NCBI RefSeq assembly: GCF_042681745.1
Contig: NZ_JBHUGF010000001.1
Span: 124,001-188,000, forward strand
DNA from: Saccharibacillus nicotianae
GTDB taxonomy: Bacteria > Bacillota > Bacilli > Paenibacillales > Paenibacillaceae
Direction of reading: 5' to 3'
DNA: 64,000 nt
Shown here: positions 58,866 through 64,000 of the stretch, in pieces
How the letters are laid out: every line of letters starts with the position of its first letter
Numbering within the stretch: position 1 is the stretch's first letter
Translations under genes and position numbers: made by a program
The notes under the pieces: generated by a model
What the model was told of the DNA's origin: nothing
Seen by the model: only the letters and a program-made list of their open reading frames with translations
Database searches by the model: none

Positions 58866-61544
58866 TTAAGGAATTAGTTTTGTTTTTTTCGCTTTTTCTG
58901 CCATTTTTTCAGTCAGAGGGCCCAGCGGTTTTTTGAATATGACTGCAAATAGCATAAACAGTATCATAAATCCTATCAGATAAAGCACATCTCTATATAC
59001 CGTCTCCATCAGCATACCACCGACAGCTTCACGTAGCACTTCTACAGCATAGGTGAATGGGAACCACGGATGTAATGCTTGGAAAAAAGTACCGGTCATA
59101 CTGACAGGGAATGTACCACCTGAACTTGAAAATTGAAGCACAAGCAGGATGATTGCCAGTCCTTTACCAATATTGCCGAATACCGATACCAGTGTATAGG
59201 TTAGTGTGACAAAGACCATACTGATCAATATACTTAATCCGACAAACCAGACTTTATCGACGACATAAGCGCCCAAAATAAAGATATCTCCTAGCGAAAT
59301 AATAAGTGCTTGTACCATACCAATCGTCATAAAAGTAAACATTCGACCGAAATAAATCTGATATGGACGATAACGTTTTTCTATATCTTCGACTTCGACT
59401 TTGAACATAGATACTAACAACATTGCGCCTACCCAGATCGAAAGGGTGGTGTAAAATGGCGACATTGCAGAACCATAGTTAGGAATCGGATACGTGCGAT
59501 TTTGTTCTAACTGTACCGGGCTTGATAAGAAGTCACTTTCTTGCTGGATATCTCCTTTGAGCCATTTGATAATTTGGGACAGTTCGCTATCGCTATTTTT
59601 GAGAAGTCGGACTTTATTGGCTGCACTATGAACTGATTTTTCAAGTCCAGGCAGATCATCACGTATAAAATCGCCTACTTTATGCACAGCATTTTCGGCT
59701 TCAGGTAATTTGTTTTGGATCAAGTCTGTAATTTTATCTAATTCTTTTTCTGCTTTGGGTAGATCGTTACGTACAAAATCGGCGGCATCATGAATTTTCG
59801 TTTCGATACCAGGCAGATCATTATTTACAAAGTCAGCCGCATTATTAATAAGCTTGGTGAACTCGGTCATTTTGCTTTGTAATAATTGATTAGCATCATG
59901 TAATTTTTTCTCGATAGTCGGAAGATCGGTCTGCAATTGCTTCAGTTCTTCTTGACCGAACTGTACGCCGCTTTGAGCATCATTCAGAACAGCTTCAACA
60001 TCAGGGAGCTTTTGCTGGGCAGTCTGCAAAACACTTGCTGCATCTTTGGCTACTGTTTTCAAATTGTCTAGCCCTTGATTAATATCAGGGACAATCTGAC
60101 TATCATAGATCGAGATGATATCACCTAATGTATCGCTAGCATCCGTTGACAATTGACGAAGATTATTCAAAATATCTTCAGCAGGTTGTTGACCATTGCT
60201 GATTGCTTGATGAATACTGCGTACCAGTTCCAATTGACGCTCAAATTTATCGTGTACTGTATTGAGGCGACTAATTGGATTGTCGAGTGGATGGTTCGGC
60301 AATACATTATTTAGCCGAGTTAATAGGTCCGTAGTACGTTCGATAATACCGACCGCACGAGATAAGCGTGTATCTAGAAATGACAGAGCATCCAAAGCCG
60401 CTTGAGGATCAATATCTGCTCCTTGAATGGCATCGACTAATTGAGTTGTCGCATCGGCTGTTTGTTGTAAAAGAACTAAATTTTGACGAACAATAGGCGC
60501 TACTGAATCAAAAGCACCGTCATTTTCATCTAAAAACGTATTTACTCGATTCGTAAAATCAGCACTGATATCTGTAATTTCTTTTACTTTTGGCAATGCT
60601 TCTTGCGCTGCGGTAATAATACCTGATAATTTGTCAGCATCTTCAATGGCTTTATTGAGTGCATCTTCTACTTTGTAAAAGTTTTTATCTAGTTCGTTCA
60701 CTTTGTCTGCAGCGGCTTGAATTTCAGGTAGTCTTTTTTGTAACAATAAAATTTGATTGCCTGCTTCTTTGATCTTCGGTAGATTATCTTCTACTTTGAG
60801 AATCATATTACCAGCGGCTTCGATTTCAGGGATTCGTTGTTGCAAAGCGACAATTTTTTGCGCTTGTGCATCGATTTGAGGAAGCTTTTTCTCTAACTCT
60901 AAAGCTTTATCTGCAAATTCATCAATCTCTGGCAATCGTGCTTCGACCGTCAAAATTTTATTTTCAATCTTGCGAATAGTAGGAAGTTCTTCTTCAAATT
61001 TGATCCCGGCGTCTTGCATTTTGGTCAGTACAGCTTCACTGGCGGTTTCTACAAATTCATCGCTAATTTGTTGTGTAATAGTAGTTGCACCTTTATCGGT
61101 GATTTTGGGTGCGACTGCACTGATTTTTTCATTTACTGTATAGATAATTTTGGGCTTCACTGGATCATCGGTTAGAATACTAGCAATCTTTTTAGAAAAG
61201 TCAGATGGAATCAATAGGCTAGCATAGTATTCGCCTGTATCTACTCCATGTCTAGCAGTATCTTCATCTACAAATGTCCAGCCCAGTGTCGTGTTCTTTT
61301 TGAGATTTTCCAGTACTTGATCGCCGACATTAATGTCTTTTCCTTCGATCTTGGTTCCTTTATCTTGAGAAGTGATAGCAATTTTGATGCCTGCTGTATT
61401 GCTGTACGGGTCCCACATCGCTTTGAGGTTAAACCACGCATATACAGAAGGTAATAACATAATCGCAATGACTAACAAAATACCTGTAGAGACACCGAAA
61501 ATGTTTTTCCAATCACTTTTATAAATATTCCAAATGTTTCTCAT
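58866..61544 (-). CDS. YhgE/Pip family membrane protein (phage infection protein / ABC-2 type)
   Basis: 892 residues. One membrane segment at the N-terminus (GILLVIAIMLLPSVYAWFNLKAMWDPY, the Pip N-terminal signature), a very long helical extracellular region (about 200-660) with repeated patterns ending in PEI/PEIEA/PKIKEAGNQ and later NDLPGIETKIHDAADFV / NDLPKAEKELDKITD / DDLPGLEKSVHSAANKV repeats, then about five membrane segments (from about 690) of ABC-2 transporter type. Homologues include the lactococcal phage receptor Pip and B. subtilis YhgE/YueB, which anchors SPP1 phage adsorption. Exporter partner genes are not adjacent. Confidence 0.92.
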   Translation of the reverse strand: MRNIWNIYKSDWKNIFGVSTGILLVIAIMLLPSVYAWFNLKAMWDPYSNTAGIKIAITSQDKGTKIEGKDINVGDQVLENLKKNTTLGWTFVDEDTARHGVDTGEYYASLLIPSDFSKKIASILTDDPVKPKIIYTVNEKISAVAPKITDKGATTITQQISDEFVETASEAVLTKMQDAGIKFEEELPTIRKIENKILTVEARLPEIDEFADKALELEKKLPQIDAQAQKIVALQQRIPEIEAAGNMILKVEDNLPKIKEAGNQILLLQKRLPEIQAAADKVNELDKNFYKVEDALNKAIEDADKLSGIITAAQEALPKVKEITDISADFTNRVNTFLDENDGAFDSVAPIVRQNLVLLQQTADATTQLVDAIQGADIDPQAALDALSFLDTRLSRAVGIIERTTDLLTRLNNVLPNHPLDNPISRLNTVHDKFERQLELVRSIHQAISNGQQPAEDILNNLRQLSTDASDTLGDIISIYDSQIVPDINQGLDNLKTVAKDAASVLQTAQQKLPDVEAVLNDAQSGVQFGQEELKQLQTDLPTIEKKLHDANQLLQSKMTEFTKLINNAADFVNNDLPGIETKIHDAADFVRNDLPKAEKELDKITDLIQNKLPEAENAVHKVGDFIRDDLPGLEKSVHSAANKVRLLKNSDSELSQIIKWLKGDIQQESDFLSSPVQLEQNRTYPIPNYGSAMSPFYTTLSIWVGAMLLVSMFKVEVEDIEKRYRPYQIYFGRMFTFMTIGMVQALIISLGDIFILGAYVVDKVWFVGLSILISMVFVTLTYTLVSVFGNIGKGLAIILLVLQFSSSGGTFPVSMTGTFFQALHPWFPFTYAVEVLREAVGGMLMETVYRDVLYLIGFMILFMLFAVIFKKPLGPLTEKMAEKAKKTKLIP

Positions 61545-61908
61545 AACTTCGTTATACCACCTAATCGCCTATAATAAATTCATTACTCTGTACTATTATT
61601 TAACCTTTAACACCTTACACTACCCTACCGATTCAGAAGTAAAATCTCAGGTTAAATAAAACGTAAGATAGCTTTGATACCAATCTTTGAACAGGTTGTA
61701 TACCTTGAGTATGGATAATAAACGCTATAAGCTCAACAAGCAAGTGAATATTATTCTTTTATTTAGGTAGGCTATCTATTTATTTTTATTGTATCATAAT
61801 TTTCATATGGATGTGCTTTGAATCAAATAAGTCCGTATCAGCATTTGGTAGGCGTCATTATATCTGTCAGTGTTGATCCAACCCAAAATGATAAAGGAGC
61901 GAATAACA
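61545..61908. other. Divergent intergenic region between YhgE/Pip and CsbD genes
   Basis: 364 bases, AT-rich, with no coding region and no clear hairpin. It should contain both promoters. CsbD genes are often under the general stress sigma-B in Bacillus, but I find no convincing sigma-B promoter here. Confidence 0.4.
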
Positions 61909-62136
61909 ATGAATGATGATATTATCAAAGGCAAATGGACTCAATTTAAAGGTGAAGCGAAAAAGCAGTGGGGTAAATTGACCGATGATGATCTAGATGT
62001 AATCAACGGCGAGAAAGAAAAATTTATCGGAAAACTGCAAGAACGTTACGGTCATAGTAAAGAAGCGGCCGAAGAAGAGTACAATACATGGAGCAAACGT
62101 CATTATGAGAATGATGCTAACAATACGTTGTTATAA
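61909..62136 (+). CDS. CsbD family stress protein
   Basis: 75 residues, highly charged and hydrophilic. CsbD pattern: DDIIKGKWTQFKGEAKKQWGKLTDDDLDVINGEKEKFIGKLQERYGHSKEAAEEEYNTW. Members are small, probably disordered or helical stress-response proteins of unknown mechanism. Start ATG 61909 has AAAGGAGCG 8 bases upstream. Own terminator follows about 100 bases later. Confidence 0.94.
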   Translation: MNDDIIKGKWTQFKGEAKKQWGKLTDDDLDVINGEKEKFIGKLQERYGHSKEAAEEEYNTWSKRHYENDANNTLL

Positions 62137-62241
62137 GCTGAAAATAGACCGTTTTGAAATTTAGACTTGCCAGAATGGTCAAAGTATCGTAAAATTGGTC
62201 TTGCATGTGATTAACAACGACATAGATGGCACATAACATAA

Positions 62242-62286
62242 AGGGCGATTGTAATATCCTTAATCGGGGATATCACAATCGCCTTA
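62242..62286 (+). terminator. Hairpin terminator after csbD gene
   Basis: AGGGCGATTGT-aa-TATCC pairs with GGATA-tc-ACAATCGCCTT. The T tract is short (TTATTCATTTATT). Confidence 0.7.
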
Positions 62287-62314
62287 TTCATTTATTGCGG
62301 GAAAATTGTTGAGA

Positions 62315-62470
62315 TGCTTAGGCGCGTGGTGAGGCGCTGCGAGAAGGGGATCTTCTTGGCGTCGCTGGTGAACAATGATCCCTTGAATAACCGCTATGCG
62401 GTGGGGATCATCGTTCAAAGGCGACTTTCAGAAGATTCCCCTTCTCTTCGCTCACTACGTGCTGAAGCAT
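62315..62470. repeat. Long imperfect inverted repeat (~156 bases), possible MITE-like element
   Basis: The two ends are ATGCTT and AAGCAT. About 68-base arms align with roughly 70% identity after reverse complement; matching blocks include GAGAAGGGG, ATCTTCT, GTCGC, TGAAC and ATGATCCC. The tip is ACCGC-tat-GCGGT. It is G+C-rich compared with its AT-rich surroundings and sits between genes. The reading frame crossing it (62314-62730) is not credible as a gene. Confidence 0.6.
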
Positions 62471-62705
62471 ACAGTAATAATTTTCTTGCGGCTCTGCCGC
62501 TGTGGGAGTGGCAGGGTAGGTCAAGGAATGAGTGGGGCAAGAGATATAAAAAAAGAGATATCAATTTGTCGAGATATAAAATATATCTAAGATATAGTCT
62601 GTGTAATAACAAGAGTTATAATTTATGTACGGATAGAATGATGGAATGGTTTACTTTATATAGAAATAAAATTAATGTATATCACATATGCAAATACTAC
62701 ATAAT
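62471..62705. other. Gene-free region after the long inverted repeat
   Basis: First 60 bases still G+C-rich with a perfect small hairpin GCGGC-tct-GCCGC (near 62490); then strongly AT-rich with many ATAT words. No gene or clear regulatory site seen. Confidence 0.4.
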
Positions 62706-62758
62706 AAAAAGAGCTGATGACAAAGAGTGAGGATATACGACTTTGCATCAGCTTTTTA
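62706..62758 (-). terminator. Intrinsic terminator of the acetyltransferase operon
   Basis: On the minus strand AAAAGCTGATGCAAAG pairs with CTTTGTCATCAGCTCTTTTT (one-base and two-base bulges), ending in a T tract. A/T tracts on the other side could make it bidirectional. Confidence 0.83.
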
Positions 62759-62777
62759 TTTTATTATGATCTATGAT

Positions 62778-63449
62778 TTAGAGTGGGAGTAGGGCAACTT
62801 GGGAGCGTTGACCGACTTGAGTAACCATTTGTTCCCATGCTTCTGGTTTTTGAGCAAGCACAGCATAGTAACGACGCAGGAACTTTTCAATTAGTGATCC
62901 GGGTAAAGATTGAGTTGCAGGATCGTAGGCTAAAAAGCAGAAGTCCAGTTCAGATACAGCTTCGCCGTCGTTATTCCACGATGGGTGGATATAAGGGAAG
63001 TCTAATTTGCGGTAACCAAGATGAGATAAGACTTCACGACGTACAAATGGATCCATCGGTTTGATGCCACCAAATTCATGATGTTCGATACGATAAGGAT
63101 CATAGATTTCTGCGAACATGCCGAATAGTTCTTTGCCTGCTTCACTTGCGACTTGTTGTAGATCGCTCTGACGTTGTTGAGCTAGAAAAGCTCCGATCCC
63201 AAGTCCAGGTTCACCAATAATCGTAAAGTCCGTCATCGCTACATTATCTTCTTCGTAATAACGGTATTCAGTAGCTCCAACCACTTTGCCTTCATGTACA
63301 GCAACAAATACGCGGATACCCGGATCTTCTAACGGTTCTTTCCATAGATCAAAAGACAATACTTCTTCTGCCGGGAAAATACGTCCCATCAAGCCATGCA
63401 TATCTGCAAATAGTGGATCTTCAATATTGGTAATACGTACAAATTCCAT
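62778..63449 (-). CDS. GNAT-like acetyltransferase family protein
   Basis: 223 residues. The middle looks like a GNAT core: RVFVAVHEGKVVGATEYRYYEEDNVAMTDFTIIGEPGLGIGAFLAQQRQSDLQQVASEAGKELFGMFAEIYDPY, with the usual beta-strand pair and an RxxGxG-like loop reduced to GEPGLGIGAFL. The acetyl-CoA loop is not canonical, so activity is uncertain. It is the second gene of a pair with another GNAT gene, whose stop is about 5 bases before this start. ATG 63449 has GAAAGGA 8 bases upstream; ATG 63458 overlaps the previous stop but abuts the RBS. Confidence 0.75.
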   Translation of the reverse strand: MEFVRITNIEDPLFADMHGLMGRIFPAEEVLSFDLWKEPLEDPGIRVFVAVHEGKVVGATEYRYYEEDNVAMTDFTIIGEPGLGIGAFLAQQRQSDLQQVASEAGKELFGMFAEIYDPYRIEHHEFGGIKPMDPFVRREVLSHLGYRKLDFPYIHPSWNNDGEAVSELDFCFLAYDPATQSLPGSLIEKFLRRYYAVLAQKPEAWEQMVTQVGQRSQVALLPL

Positions 63450-63454
63450 TAAGA

Positions 63455-64000
63455 TCATCCTTTCAAGTTACGTGCGATAAGTAGCGGATTCTTCCATTCC
63501 ATCAACACAGCATAATGGAGTGATTCTTCATCGTCTAAATAATCTTTGATAATCGTGAGCGGTGTGCGTCCACAGCGAAGTAGAAAAGAAATCACTGGAT
63601 CATAGACTGTCCCTTGAGTGATAGCTTCTACATACTGCTGTGGTGTATAGTCCTGAGCGACCTGATGATAACCGGGCATACGACCTGCACCGAGTAATCG
63701 TGTGAGTCCCATCGCTGTAACAACTTCATACATCGACTGCATCAATAATTTACCCAGTCCCCATTGCCGATAGGAAGGATGTACACATAGATCAGCGATA
63801 TACAGTGTATCTCCTGTTGGCTGATGATTGCGAATATATCCGTTGTCAGTGACTTCTTCCCATGTATGCTGAGGATGATCCGGGTCAAAATCAATCAATA
63901 ATGAAGTCATCGAACCTGCCAGTACGCCATTGATTTCGATACAAAGTGCGCCTTGAGGAAAGCGTGTGATATGTTCATGCAGTTGCTCGGTATTCCACCA
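63455..64000 (-). CDS. GNAT family N-acetyltransferase (5' end beyond window)
   Basis: The reading frame is open to the window edge. The visible part (181 codons) has the GNAT core: FPQGALCIEINGVLAGSMTSLLIDFD, then TLYIADLCVHPSYRQWGLGKLLMQSMYEVVTAMGLTRLLGAGRMPGY. The acetyl-CoA pyrophosphate loop R-Q-W-G-L-G-K matches the Q/RxxGxG/A signature exactly. It transfers an acetyl group from acetyl-CoA to an unknown amine. Co-transcribed with the following GNAT-like gene. Similar proteins are sometimes fused to a nitrilase domain; none is seen in the C-terminal part. Confidence 0.92.
   Translation of the reverse strand, partial: WWNTEQLHEHITRFPQGALCIEINGVLAGSMTSLLIDFDPDHPQHTWEEVTDNGYIRNHQPTGDTLYIADLCVHPSYRQWGLGKLLMQSMYEVVTAMGLTRLLGAGRMPGYHQVAQDYTPQQYVEAITQGTVYDPVISFLLRCGRTPLTIIKDYLDDEESLHYAVLMEWKNPLLIARNLKG

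Noticed and set aside
61545..61908. Sigma-B promoter for csbD
   Set aside because: No GTTT-like -35 with a GGGWAW -10 at proper distance was found, in spite of the family's usual regulation.
62314..62730. 138-codon plus-strand reading frame after csbD
   Set aside because: It runs through a long inverted repeat and then AT-rich sequence, has no RBS and no recognisable protein features.
1..64000. CRISPR arrays, tRNA or rRNA genes, integrase or complete transposase genes
   Set aside because: No regularly spaced direct repeats, cloverleaf sequences, rRNA segments or transposase/integrase motifs were seen on either strand.

Overview
The window reads as chromosome of a moderately AT-rich Firmicute, most likely Paenibacillus or a close relative. 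The clues are strong AGGAGG-type ribosome-binding sites, frequent TTG/GTG starts, dense intrinsic terminators, and gene pairs known from Bacillus subtilis (YfmP/YfmO, YwnA/YwnB, YwrC with split chromate transporters, YfmJ, YoaK). Secreted proteins with copper-amine-oxidase N-terminal domains also point to Paenibacillaceae. I see no phage, complete insertion sequence, tRNA, rRNA or CRISPR array.

Layout: 1-7.3 kb holds the 5' part of a mannitol PTS permease gene translationally coupled to its activator MtlR (with a consensus CcpA site), an intracellular GH13 amylase and a family III CoA-transferase. 7.3-15.6 kb carries an aldehyde dehydrogenase with a divergent TetR regulator, a MarR regulator, zwf and gnd of the pentose phosphate pathway, a YfmP/YfmO-type regulator/efflux pair and a universal stress protein. 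15.6-25.3 kb carries a carboxylesterase flanked by two near-identical terminators, a lactate-dehydrogenase-like enzyme, an oxidoreductase, a response regulator fused in operon with a large hybrid kinase, an Lrp regulator, a possible orphan immunity protein and a CBS protein. 25.3-29.3 kb has a secreted beta-propeller protein and an ECF sigma / anti-sigma / secreted-protein module. 29.4-42 kb contains chromate transporters, an amidase, a nitroreductase, a diguanylate cyclase, a lactonase (a possible 6-phosphogluconolactonase) and NAD(P)HX repair. 42-50.5 kb contains a chemoreceptor/CheW pair, DedA and TerC behind a manganese riboswitch, anaerobic ribonucleotide reductase with tandem NrdR boxes, two candidate small RNAs and a DUF1275 membrane protein. 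51-55.5 kb has two related secreted copper-amine-oxidase-domain proteins next to a second ECF sigma/RskA pair. The end has a cation/proton antiporter, an HD-GYP protein, a YhgE/Pip membrane protein, CsbD and two acetyltransferases.

The strongest candidate for an undescribed system is the ECF module at 26.9-29.3 kb. The extracytoplasmic part of the anti-sigma protein and the C-terminal half of the neighbouring secreted protein are the same domain (more than half identical by eye, no gaps). The sigma operon and the secreted-protein gene carry the same promoter pattern, AACC-N15-CGTC. Second are two tandem small-RNA candidates (49.5-49.8 kb), each with a CCCCTTTTGAA segment and its own terminator. 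Third is a Shine-Dalgarno/start pair separated by a perfect hairpin at 34.7 kb. The manganese riboswitch has a readable four-segment antitermination logic.
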